NCBI GenBank assembly: GCA_027486725.1
Contig: JAIXOP010000015.1
Location: 151,950-215,949 of the forward strand
DNA: 64,000 bases
DNA from: Burkholderiales bacterium
GTDB taxonomy: Bacteria > Pseudomonadota > Gammaproteobacteria > Burkholderiales > Burkholderiaceae_A
Reading direction: 5' to 3'
This document shows, in pieces, positions 55,527-63,753 of this stretch. The position numbers were made by a program, and so were the translations under genes. Position 1 is the first letter of the stretch; the number at the start of each line of letters is the position of its first letter. The notes under the pieces are model-generated. The model saw nothing but the letters and a program-made list of their open reading frames with translations, did not search any database and was not told the DNA's origin.

Positions 55527-57689
55527 ATGAAAAAGCAATGGCTGATCCTGGCCCTCCTCGCTGCCGCGCTCATTGCGCTGCTGCAGTCCCCCGTGGTGGA
55601 CCTGCTCACCCTCGAGGGCTTCAAGGCCAACCGAGAGGCCCTGCAGGCGCAAGTCGAAGGACACCGGTGGCTGGCGGCACTGGCCTTCTTCGCGGCCTAT
55701 GTGGCAGCCGCCGCGTTTTCCATTCCCGGGGCTGCAGTCCTCACCCTCGCCGGCGGTGCGCTCTTTGGCCTGTGGCAGGGTCTGGCTCTGGTCTCCTTCG
55801 CATCCACTCTGGGAGCAACGCTGGCGTTTCTCGCCTCGAGGTACCTGCTGCGCGATGCGATGGAGGCAAGGTTCGGCGCCCGGCTGGCGCCGATTCAGGC
55901 AGGTCTGGCCAAAGACGGGCTCTTTTATCTGGCCACCCTGCGGCTCATGCCCATCTTTCCCTTCTGGCTGATCAACCTTCTCATGGGCCTGACCAAAATC
56001 CGGCTGCTGCCCTTTGCCCTGGTGAGCCAGCTCGGAATGCTGCCGGGCACCCTCATCTTTGTGAATGCCGGCACTCAGCTGGCCAGCGTTCGATCTTTGG
56101 GCGACATCCTCACCACCGAGCTCCTGGGAAGCCTGCTGCTCCTGGGCGTCTTCCCCCTGGTGGTCCAGCGCATGCTGTCGCGGCGAGAACTTCGCAGCCG
56201 CTACCAAGGCGCCCGACCGCCGAAGACCTTTGACCGAAATCTCATCGTGATCGGGGCGGGCGCGGGCGGCCTCGTGAGCAGCCTCATCGGTGCAACCGTT
56301 CGCGCCAAGGTCACCCTGATCGAAGCCCACGAGATGGGCGGCGACTGCCTGAACACGGGCTGTGTGCCCAGCAAGGCCCTCATCCGAGCGGCCAAAAACG
56401 CGCACGAGCAGCGCCATGCCAGCCGCTTCGGCATGGCCTCCACCGCGCCGAAGGTTGACTTTCCTGCGCTCATGGCCCGCATCCATCGCGTGATCGAGGA
56501 CATCGCCCCGCACGATTCGGTGGAGAGGTACACCGGCCTGGGCGTGGAAGTCCTGCAGGGCTATGGTCGTCTGGTGGACCCCTGGACCGTCGAGGTCCGC
56601 GGAAGCTCGGGCGACATCCATCGGCTCACCGCCAAGTCCATCATCATCGCCGCTGGAGCTGGCCCCTTCGTTCCAGATCTGCCCGGACTGCGCGAGGTGG
56701 CGCTCACCTCCGACAGCCTCTGGAGCCTGAAGGCACTGCCCCAACGATTGGTGGTCATGGGCGGCGGCCCGATCGGCTGCGAGATCAGCCAGAGCTTTGC
56801 TCGGCTGGGCAGTGAAGTGCATCTGGTGGAGATGGCGGATCGACTGCTGTCGCGCGAGGAGCCCGAGGCCTCGGCTCTGGTTCAGGAATCTCTGACCGAG
56901 GACGGCGTGCATCTGCACTTGAGGCACCAGGCCCTGCGCGTGGTCGATACCAACAATGCCACCCAAGGAGCCGGAAAGGCTCTCGAGGTCAAGTCCCCCA
57001 ATGGCAGCACTGCCCTCGTTCCCTTCGACGCCCTGCTCTGCGCCGTGGGCCGCAAGGCCCGCACCACCGGCTACGGCCTCGAAGAGCTGGGCATTGTCAT
57101 CTCGCCCCGCGGCACGGTGGAGACCAACGGCTTTCTGGAAACCAGCCTGCCCCACATCTTCGCGGTGGGCGATGTCACTGGTCCCTATCAACTGACCCAC
57201 GCCGCAGCCCACATGGCATGGACAGCGGCCGTCAACAGCCTCTTTGGCCGATTCAAAAAGTTCAAGATCGACTACCGAGTGCTGCCCTGGGCGACCTTCA
57301 CCGACCCCGAGGTGGCGCGCGTTGGACTGTCTGTGGCCGAGGCCCAGGCAGCTGGCTTGGCGTTCGAGGTCCACCGTTATGGGCTCGATGACCTCGATCG
57401 AGCCATCGCCGATGGAAGCACCCGCGGCTTTGTGCAGGTCATTACTCCCCGGGGCAAGGACAAGATCCTGGGGGTGACCATCGTGGGTGCCCATGCGGGA
57501 GATCTGATTGCCGAGTACGCCCTGGCCATGCGCAACCACCTGGGCCTGGGAAAGATTCTCGCCACCGTGCATCCCTACCCGACCCTGGCCGAATCGAGCC
57601 GATTCATCGCCGGCATTTGGAAGAAAGAACACGCACCGCAGTGGGCCATGCCCCTGCTCGAGAGATACCACCGATGGGAGCGCTCATGA
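55527..57689 (+). CDS. VTT (TVP38/TMEM64) membrane domain fused to class I pyridine nucleotide-disulphide oxidoreductase
   Basis: 720-residue fusion. Residues 1 to about 225 form a VTT/SNARE-associated membrane domain (AAAFSIPGAAVLTLAGGALFG, LRLMPIFPFWLINLLMGLTKI). From about 237 a mercuric-reductase/lipoamide-dehydrogenase-like flavoprotein follows: VIGAGAGG, the redox pair in CLNTGCVPSK (Cys274, Cys279), GGGPIGCEISQSFARLG, VGDVTG and, at the C-terminus, HPYPTLAE near 681 carrying the catalytic His-Glu. The mercury-specific C-terminal Cys pair is absent. It should pass electrons from NAD(P)H at the membrane; acceptor unknown. Confidence 0.9.
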   Translation: MKKQWLILALLAAALIALLQSPVVDLLTLEGFKANREALQAQVEGHRWLAALAFFAAYVAAAAFSIPGAAVLTLAGGALFGLWQGLALVSFASTLGATLAFLASRYLLRDAMEARFGARLAPIQAGLAKDGLFYLATLRLMPIFPFWLINLLMGLTKIRLLPFALVSQLGMLPGTLIFVNAGTQLASVRSLGDILTTELLGSLLLLGVFPLVVQRMLSRRELRSRYQGARPPKTFDRNLIVIGAGAGGLVSSLIGATVRAKVTLIEAHEMGGDCLNTGCVPSKALIRAAKNAHEQRHASRFGMASTAPKVDFPALMARIHRVIEDIAPHDSVERYTGLGVEVLQGYGRLVDPWTVEVRGSSGDIHRLTAKSIIIAAGAGPFVPDLPGLREVALTSDSLWSLKALPQRLVVMGGGPIGCEISQSFARLGSEVHLVEMADRLLSREEPEASALVQESLTEDGVHLHLRHQALRVVDTNNATQGAGKALEVKSPNGSTALVPFDALLCAVGRKARTTGYGLEELGIVISPRGTVETNGFLETSLPHIFAVGDVTGPYQLTHAAAHMAWTAAVNSLFGRFKKFKIDYRVLPWATFTDPEVARVGLSVAEAQAAGLAFEVHRYGLDDLDRAIADGSTRGFVQVITPRGKDKILGVTIVGAHAGDLIAEYALAMRNHLGLGKILATVHPYPTLAESSRFIAGIWKKEHAPQWAMPLLERYHRWERS

Positions 57690-58573
57690 CCACCCACATC
57701 ACACGACGAAATTTCCTCGGCCGCATCGGCAACGGGGTGGGAGCAACGGCATCGACACTGGCTGCAGTGAAGACCACCAGCATCATCGGGCTGTTGAGCC
57801 ACAGCCGCAGGGCCTCAGCCCAAGGCTTTGACCACCGCTACACCAAACTCAACGCCCTCATGAAGGCGCACGTTCAGGTCCTGGGCAAGGGCGAGGCCAG
57901 CGCGGTGCGCTACGCCGCCCTAAGCCAGCAGCGCCCTGCCCTGGAGGCCGCCCTGAGCGAGTTGGCGGCCGTCGGCGAACAGCAGTTTCAGGGCTTTGAT
58001 CGCGCGCAGCAGATGGCCTTCCTCATCAATGCCTACAACGCCTACACGCTCGAACTCATCCTCACGCGGTATCCAAGACTGGAATCCATCAAAGACCTGG
58101 GGACCCTACTGCAGGGCCCCTGGAAGCCCAAGGTCTATCCGCTGTTGGGACGGCGGGTGTCGCTCGATGAGATCGAGCACGAGATGCTGCGCGCGCCGGG
58201 GCGGTACGACGATCCGCGCATTCACTTCGCAGTGAACTGCGCCAGCATTGGATGTCCCTCGCTGCGCGAAGAGGCCTACACCGCCGATCGGCTGGAGGCC
58301 CAACTCGAGGAGCAGACCCGCCGATTCCTGAGCGACCGCAGCCGCAACCGGGTGAATGTGTCCGAGTCGCGCCTGGAGGTCTCCAAGATCTTCGACTGGT
58401 ACGGCAAAGACTTCACCCGGGGCTGGCGCGGCACCCAGTCGGTGCAGGCCTTCTGCAAGCTCTACGCCGGCGCCATGGCCAGCACCCCCGCGGAGCGTGA
58501 GCTGCTCGCCTCGGGCACCGCCCGGCTTCGATTCCTCGACTACGACTGGCGTCTCAACGACGCGCGCGCTTGA
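57686..58573 (+). CDS. DUF547 protein, Tat-exported
   Basis: 295-residue protein with a twin-arginine signal (TRRNFLGRIG) and a hydrophobic stretch ending near ASA-QG at about 48. The DUF547 domain shows AFLINAYNAYTLELIL, HFAVNCASIGCPSLREEAY and FDWYGKDF. The conserved Cys of NCASIGCPS hints at a papain-like fold, but activity is unknown. ATG 57686 overlaps the preceding stop (ATGA) and has GGGAG upstream; ATG 57674 is in frame. Confidence 0.87.
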   Translation: MTTHITRRNFLGRIGNGVGATASTLAAVKTTSIIGLLSHSRRASAQGFDHRYTKLNALMKAHVQVLGKGEASAVRYAALSQQRPALEAALSELAAVGEQQFQGFDRAQQMAFLINAYNAYTLELILTRYPRLESIKDLGTLLQGPWKPKVYPLLGRRVSLDEIEHEMLRAPGRYDDPRIHFAVNCASIGCPSLREEAYTADRLEAQLEEQTRRFLSDRSRNRVNVSESRLEVSKIFDWYGKDFTRGWRGTQSVQAFCKLYAGAMASTPAERELLASGTARLRFLDYDWRLNDARA

Positions 58574-58615
58574 GTCCCCACGACCAGCCTGCCTCGTCCA
58601 GCCCCCTGTCTCTCC

Positions 58616-59950
58616 ATGAAGATCTCGGTCGTCATCCCCGCCCTCAACGAGGCTGCCAGCCTGCCGCGCACACTGTTGGCCCTGCAGGGCCTGCGCCGTC
58701 GTGGGCACGAGGTCATCGTCGTCGATGGGGGAAGCCAAGACGAGACTGTGGCCCTCGCCCACAGCCAGGCAGACCAGGTGCTGGCCTCGCCGGCGGGTCG
58801 TGCACGGCAGATGAATCGTGGGGCCGCTGCAGCCTCGGGCGACACCCTGCTTTTTCTGCACGCAGATACCCTGGTGCCCCACGACGTCGATCATCAGATC
58901 GAGCACGCTCGGCGAGACCGCAGCTGGGGACGATTCGACCTGCGCATTGAGGGTCATGCGTGGCAGCTCCCGATGGTGGCCTGGTTCATCAACCATCGCT
59001 CGCGCATCACGGGGGTGGCCACGGGAGACCAGGGCATCTTTGTGGCTCGAAGCGTCTTTGAGGCGCTTGGTGGATACCGGGAGATCGACCTGATGGAGGA
59101 TGTGGCCCTCACCCAGAGGCTGCGCAAGATCTCTCCCCCAGCGATTCCCCAGGGTCGACTCACCACTTCTGGCCGCCGCTGGGATCTTCTGGGTGCCTGG
59201 CGCACGATCGTGCTGATGTGGGAACTTCGGTTTCTCTTCTGGCTGGGCACAGATCCCTATCGGCTGGCCCAGCTCTACCGCCTGCCCCGCAGGCTTCGCC
59301 CCCAGCCCCAGGCCCACATCATCATCTTTGCCAAGGCCCCGGTGGCGGGCTTTGCCAAGACCCGCCTCATTCCCGGTCTTGGTGCTGAAGGCGCTGCACG
59401 CATTGCCCACCGTCTGCTGGTGAATGCCGTTGCCGAGGCCTGCGCTGCACGCCTGGGCCCGGTGACCCTCTGCACCACGCCCAGCACCGACCACCCCATC
59501 TTCCACGAGCTCGCCCAGCAATACCCCATCACCCTGGCCCTGCAGCCCGAGGGCAACCTCGGGCAGCGCATGCACCAGACATTCCGACGGGCATTTCAAG
59601 ACGCTCCATCGCAGCCGGTGCTGCTCATGGGCACCGACGCACCACAGCTCTCGGCCCTGCGTCTGCAGGCCGCCGCGGCTGCCCTCTGCCGTGGGAACCG
59701 CGAGCGCGCACCGGCCGTCTTTGTTCCAGCGCTCGATGGTGGCTATGCCCTGGTGGGGCTGCGCTCACCGCAGCCGGCCATCTTTGAAGACATTGCATGG
59801 AGCACCGAGCAGGTCTTGGCGCAGACGCGGGCGCGAGCCCAAGCGGCCGGCATCCGCATGGTCTACCTGCCGCCGCTCTCCGATGTCGACGAGCCCGACG
59901 ACCTGTCGGTCGTACCGGCGGAGTGGCTGGAAGAGATCACCTCATCATGA
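58616..59950 (+). CDS. Fused TIGR04283 + TIGR04282 glycosyltransferase
   Basis: 444-residue protein joining two families usually encoded separately in arsenosugar-type clusters. Residues 1-225 are a GT2-type transferase (SVVIPALNEAASLP, VDGGSQDET, ATGDQGIFV, LMEDVALTQRL). Residues about 234-440 are a DUF2064/nucleotidyl-transferase-like domain (IIFAKAPVAGFAKTRL, LLMGTDAPQLS, PALDGGYALVGL, DVDEPDDL). The first should attach a sugar; the second may prepare the activated donor. Acceptor and donor are unknown. Confidence 0.9.
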   Translation: MKISVVIPALNEAASLPRTLLALQGLRRRGHEVIVVDGGSQDETVALAHSQADQVLASPAGRARQMNRGAAAASGDTLLFLHADTLVPHDVDHQIEHARRDRSWGRFDLRIEGHAWQLPMVAWFINHRSRITGVATGDQGIFVARSVFEALGGYREIDLMEDVALTQRLRKISPPAIPQGRLTTSGRRWDLLGAWRTIVLMWELRFLFWLGTDPYRLAQLYRLPRRLRPQPQAHIIIFAKAPVAGFAKTRLIPGLGAEGAARIAHRLLVNAVAEACAARLGPVTLCTTPSTDHPIFHELAQQYPITLALQPEGNLGQRMHQTFRRAFQDAPSQPVLLMGTDAPQLSALRLQAAAAALCRGNRERAPAVFVPALDGGYALVGLRSPQPAIFEDIAWSTEQVLAQTRARAQAAGIRMVYLPPLSDVDEPDDLSVVPAEWLEEITSS

Positions 59951-61077
59951 GTCCCAGAACCCTTGTTCTCGTGGGCGCAGGCCACGCCCATGCCCAGGTG
60001 CTGCTGAGCCTTGCCGAGCGGCGCTGGCTGCAACCCGACCAGCGGGTCGTGGTGGTGAGCCCCACAGCACTCGCCCCTTACTCCGGCATGGTGCCGGGCT
60101 GGCTCATGGGCCGCTTCACCCACCGCGAGATTTGCATCGACTTTGAATCCCTCTGCCAGCGGGCCGGTGCGCAGCTGAAGCTCGCCGAGCTCGATTCCCT
60201 CGATCCCGATCGTCGGACCATCGCGCTCTCCACCGGCGAGATCCTTGACTACGACCTGCTCAGCCTCAATGTGGGCTCGACACTGCGCCCCCCGCCTGCG
60301 CAGCGGCAACAGACGATCCTTTGCCTGCGCCCCCTCTCGGCGCTGCGCGAGGGCTGGGAGTCACTCCTGCGGCGGGTTGAGGCCTCGGGCCATCTGCCCA
60401 GCGAACTGGTGGCGGTGGGCGCCGGCGCAGCCGGCTTTGAATCGATCCTGGCTGTGTCTCATCGGCTGCGGGCCCTGGTGCCTGCGGGCCCCATGCGTGC
60501 GGTGCTGGTGGGCAGCCGTGGTGTGCTCCCGGGCCATGGCATCCTGGCGAGGCGTTGTGCCCAGCGGGCCCTCGATTCCGCGGGCATTGAGGTGCGCACC
60601 GGGCAGCGCTTTGGTCCTGCCGATGCCGCCGACGATGCCGTGATTCTCTGGGCCACGGGTGCCCAGGCCCACGACTGGCAACTCGACCCACATCGGCGCG
60701 GGAATCTGGCGGTGGACGCCGAAGGCTTTGTGCGGGTCGATCGTGGACTGCAGTCGGTCTCCCACCCCGAGATCCTTGCTGTGGGCGACTGCGCGAGCCT
60801 CGCTGACCCCCGGCCCAAGGCCGGGGTCTATGCCGTTCGTCAGGGGCCGGTGCTCACCCAGGCGTTGCAACAGCGCATGTCGGGCATGGCCTCGAGTACG
60901 ACCTATCACGACCATCCTCGGGCACTGGCGCTGCTGCTGAGCAGCCCCCGCGAGGCCATCTTGAGCTATGGCCCCCTGGGCCTGGCGGCGCACTGGGCGC
61001 TCGACTGGAAAGACCGCATCGATCGCCGATTTGTTCGCCGCTTCAACCCTGCAATCTCTTCCTCAACCCTTGCTTAG
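59947..61077 (+). CDS. Pyridine nucleotide-disulphide oxidoreductase, SelD-N-terminal type (TIGR03169)
   Basis: 376-residue flavoprotein of the NADH-dehydrogenase-like group found fused to the N-terminus of SelD in some bacteria. It has the FAD fold LVLVGAGHAHAQVLL, the family phrase APYSGMVPGWLMG, an NAD-type fold in the middle (AVGAGAAGFESILA) and ILAVGDCASL near the end. No SelD domain follows here. The ATG overlaps the glycosyltransferase stop by four bases. Likely an NAD(P)H-dependent reductase of a sulphur, selenium or arsenic compound or a quinone; unproven. Confidence 0.85.
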   Translation: MSPRTLVLVGAGHAHAQVLLSLAERRWLQPDQRVVVVSPTALAPYSGMVPGWLMGRFTHREICIDFESLCQRAGAQLKLAELDSLDPDRRTIALSTGEILDYDLLSLNVGSTLRPPPAQRQQTILCLRPLSALREGWESLLRRVEASGHLPSELVAVGAGAAGFESILAVSHRLRALVPAGPMRAVLVGSRGVLPGHGILARRCAQRALDSAGIEVRTGQRFGPADAADDAVILWATGAQAHDWQLDPHRRGNLAVDAEGFVRVDRGLQSVSHPEILAVGDCASLADPRPKAGVYAVRQGPVLTQALQQRMSGMASSTTYHDHPRALALLLSSPREAILSYGPLGLAAHWALDWKDRIDRRFVRRFNPAISSSTLA

Positions 61078-61089
61078 CAAAGGAACATC

Positions 61090-62067
61090 ATGACGACGAG
61101 CAACACCCAGGTCACCTCGACCATTCCAGCCACCGCAGCCACCACAGCCACCGCGGCGCGTCGGCGCATCCATGCCATCGCCCTGCTCGCCATCATGGCA
61201 GCTGCCAGCGCATGGCTTGCTCCGTCCAAGCCGGCCGCAGCGCAGGCATCCGCAGCGAGCGCCAAGGGTGAGCCGCTGCGCTTTGCCGTGGGTCCTTATC
61301 AGAAAGACCGCGAAAAAAACGACGCAACCTATCGCCCGCTGGCCGACCACCTGGCGGCCCAGCTTGGCCGGCCCGTGCAATTGCGCACTGTGGACAGCTG
61401 GGAGGGCCTGGCGAAGTCTCTGGCCAACAACGAGACCGACCTCGCACTGATGGGCCCCTGGGGATACGTGCTGGCCAACCACATGGCCGGTGCCCAGGTG
61501 GTCTCGACCATCCTCTACGACGGCAAACCCGAGTACTTTGCCATCATGATCACGCACCCAAACTCGGGCATCAAATCGGTGGCAGACCTCAAGGGCCGCA
61601 GCTTCGCCTTCGGCGACAAGGGCTCCACCTCGGGCTATCTCATTCCCTTCCACTACTTCATGACCCAGGGCATTGACCCCGAGAAGTATTTCTCGCGCGT
61701 GACCTACACCACGCATCAGGCCATTGAGACCCTGGTGACGAGCGGCCAGCTCGATGCGGGTGCCGACTTCAACCGAAACCGAGACACCATGATTTCCGAG
61801 GGCCAGATCAAGGCCAGCGACTCGGTGGTGATCTGGAAGTCTGATCCCTTGCCCAACGATGCCTTCGCAGTGAGTGCCAACCTCAGCAAGGATGCTGCGC
61901 TGGTGAAAAAGCTCCAGACCGCACTGGCCAATACCGGAAACGCCCTGAAGTCGCAGCCCAACCTCCTGCCCCCGCGATATACCGGCTTTGTGACGAAGGA
62001 CAACAGCTTCTACAAGCCCATCCGCGACGCAGGACTTGCCACTGGCCGTCTGCAGCAGGTTCGTTGA
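61090..62067 (+). CDS. phnD: PhnD-like phosphate/phosphonate-type ABC substrate-binding protein
   Basis: 325-residue periplasmic binding protein. A signal peptide ends near Ala50 (AQASAAS). The mature chain begins LRFAVGPYQKDREKNDATYRPLADHL, with NNETDLALMGPWGYVLA and the ligand-loop signature GDKGSTSGYLIP, where Ser/Thr side chains hold an oxyanion. Phosphonates or phosphite are usual ligands; in this setting an arsenical oxyanion is worth considering. Stop and next start overlap (TGATG). Confidence 0.88.
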   Translation: MTTSNTQVTSTIPATAATTATAARRRIHAIALLAIMAAASAWLAPSKPAAAQASAASAKGEPLRFAVGPYQKDREKNDATYRPLADHLAAQLGRPVQLRTVDSWEGLAKSLANNETDLALMGPWGYVLANHMAGAQVVSTILYDGKPEYFAIMITHPNSGIKSVADLKGRSFAFGDKGSTSGYLIPFHYFMTQGIDPEKYFSRVTYTTHQAIETLVTSGQLDAGADFNRNRDTMISEGQIKASDSVVIWKSDPLPNDAFAVSANLSKDAALVKKLQTALANTGNALKSQPNLLPPRYTGFVTKDNSFYKPIRDAGLATGRLQQVR

Positions 62068-62945
62068 TGGCGGGATGGGCCATGGCTCTGCCCAGCGGGC
62101 GGGTGCGCTTTCTTCTGCTGATGCTGGCCTACGCCGGCATCCTGCTGGCCTGCTTTCTGAGTCTGCTGTGGGCCGACGAGCTCTCGTTTGGACGCAATCC
62201 ATGGCAAAACCTCTGGAAGACGGTGGGTGAGTTTGGCTACCCCAGCTTTCTGGATGTGTGGTTTGGCCCAGAACGTCTGGAATACCGCAGCGACGATGGC
62301 ACCCTGTTGAGGGTCGAAAACCGGCAGATTCTCGAGATGAACTTTCTCGCAGCGGTGGGCCGAGCCACCTGGGTGACCTTCCAGATCGCGACCCTCGGGT
62401 CGCTGCTGGGCGCCGTCCTCGCCCTGCCCCTGGCGATTCTCACCGCCCGCAATCTTCATGCGCCATGGCCGCTCTCTCGGCTGGCGAAGCTCGTCTTGGA
62501 TGTGGCCCGCTCGGTCCACACCCTCGTGTTTGGTCTGCTGCTGGTGGGCATTGTGGGGCTGGGCCCCACCGCAGGCATTCTTGCCATCGCCCTGCATTCC
62601 ATGGGCACCTACGGAAAGCTTTTTGCCGAATCGGTGGAGAGCCTCGACATGTCGGCCATCGAGGCAGTTCGTGCCACCGGCGCCTCGCGCATGCAGGTGT
62701 TCTTTCTGGCGGTCTGGCCCTCGGTGCTGCCCCAGTTCGTCTCGAATCATCTCTACATCTGGGAGTTCAACATTCGCGACTCCACCATTCTTGGGCTGAT
62801 CGGTGCTGGGGGCCTGGGCCTGCTGATCTCCGAGGCGGTCTCGCTCTTTCAATGGTCTCGACTGGCGACCCTGCTGATCGTGGTCATCGCGCTGGTCATG
62901 CTCTTTGATGGCATCTCCCGCCGCATCCGACAGGCCCTGCTCTGA
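62067..62945 (+). CDS. phnE: PhnE-like ABC permease
   Basis: 292-residue inner-membrane permease. It has several hydrophobic helices, TWVTFQIATLGSLLGAVLALP, the EAA-type loop SAIEAVRATGASRMQVFFLAVWPSVLPQFV and the family-specific NIRDSTILGLIGAGGLG. ATG 62067 overlaps the phnD stop by one base. A rather long periplasmic loop (about 55-90) after the first helix is notable. Confidence 0.9.
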   Translation: MAGWAMALPSGRVRFLLLMLAYAGILLACFLSLLWADELSFGRNPWQNLWKTVGEFGYPSFLDVWFGPERLEYRSDDGTLLRVENRQILEMNFLAAVGRATWVTFQIATLGSLLGAVLALPLAILTARNLHAPWPLSRLAKLVLDVARSVHTLVFGLLLVGIVGLGPTAGILAIALHSMGTYGKLFAESVESLDMSAIEAVRATGASRMQVFFLAVWPSVLPQFVSNHLYIWEFNIRDSTILGLIGAGGLGLLISEAVSLFQWSRLATLLIVVIALVMLFDGISRRIRQALL

Positions 62946-62947
62946 CC

Positions 62948-63715
62948 ATGACCAAGCCCACCATCCACATCGAATCCCTGCAGATCCGAGCACCGATGCG
63001 GTCACGGATGCAGTCACCGATGCGCCCCCTGCTCGCCATTCCCAGCCTGCGCATCGCGCCGGGCGAACGGGTCGGCATCGTCGGGCACAACGGGGCCGGC
63101 AAGACCACCCTGCTGCGACTCATCAGTGGTGCCCTGCAGCCCAGCGAGGGCACTGCCGAGGTGCTCGGCACGGCCATGGAGCGCCTCCACAGCAACGCCC
63201 AACGGCGCGCTTTCCGACAGAAGGTCGGCCTCGTGTTTCAGGGACTGCACCTCGTGCCGCGGCTTACTGCCCGAGAGAATGTGCTGATTGGCGGCGCAGC
63301 CCGCACTCGGGGCATTCGCAGCTGGGCGCGCATCTTTCCCTCCGACATGGTGCAAGAGGCCAACCACGCCCTCGAGCGCATCGGCCTCTCGAACCACGCC
63401 GAGACCCGGGTTGACCGACTCTCCGGAGGGGAGCGACAGAAAATCAGCATCGCTCGGCTCTGGCTGCAGCAGCCGCAGCTTATCCTGGCCGACGAGCCCA
63501 CCTCAGCCCTAGACCCATCGGCGGCCGCCCAGGCCTGCGGATGGCTCAGCGACCTCTCGCGGGAGTCGGGCGCAGCGCTGGTGAGTGTGGTGCACCAGCC
63601 CGGGCTGCTGCCCCTGCTGGCCGATCGTGTCATTGGTCTTCGGCAGGGGATGGTGGTCTTCGATCGCCCCGTGGATGAGGTGGGCGAGGCATTGCTGCAA
63701 GACCTGTACCAATAG
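62948..63715 (+). CDS. phnC: PhnC-like ABC ATPase
   Basis: 255-residue ATPase for the PhnD/PhnE importer. It has Walker A GHNGAGKTT (about 47-55), Q-loop LVFQGLHLVPRLTARENV, signature LSGGERQKISIARL and Walker B LILADEPTSALD. The N-terminus has a short repeated Met-Arg-Ser stretch (APMRSRMQSPMRP) not usual in PhnC. It follows phnE by two bases. Confidence 0.92.
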   Translation: MTKPTIHIESLQIRAPMRSRMQSPMRPLLAIPSLRIAPGERVGIVGHNGAGKTTLLRLISGALQPSEGTAEVLGTAMERLHSNAQRRAFRQKVGLVFQGLHLVPRLTARENVLIGGAARTRGIRSWARIFPSDMVQEANHALERIGLSNHAETRVDRLSGGERQKISIARLWLQQPQLILADEPTSALDPSAAAQACGWLSDLSRESGAALVSVVHQPGLLPLLADRVIGLRQGMVVFDRPVDEVGEALLQDLYQ

Positions 63716-63753
63716 CGCTGCACTGCATTAAATCCAGACCCCACCATGACCCC

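Noticed and set aside
55281..57671. Minus-strand open frame of 796 codons opposite the VTT-flavoprotein gene
   Set aside because: Composition (Gln, His, Gly, Glu rich) and lack of motifs mark it as a shadow, despite its length.
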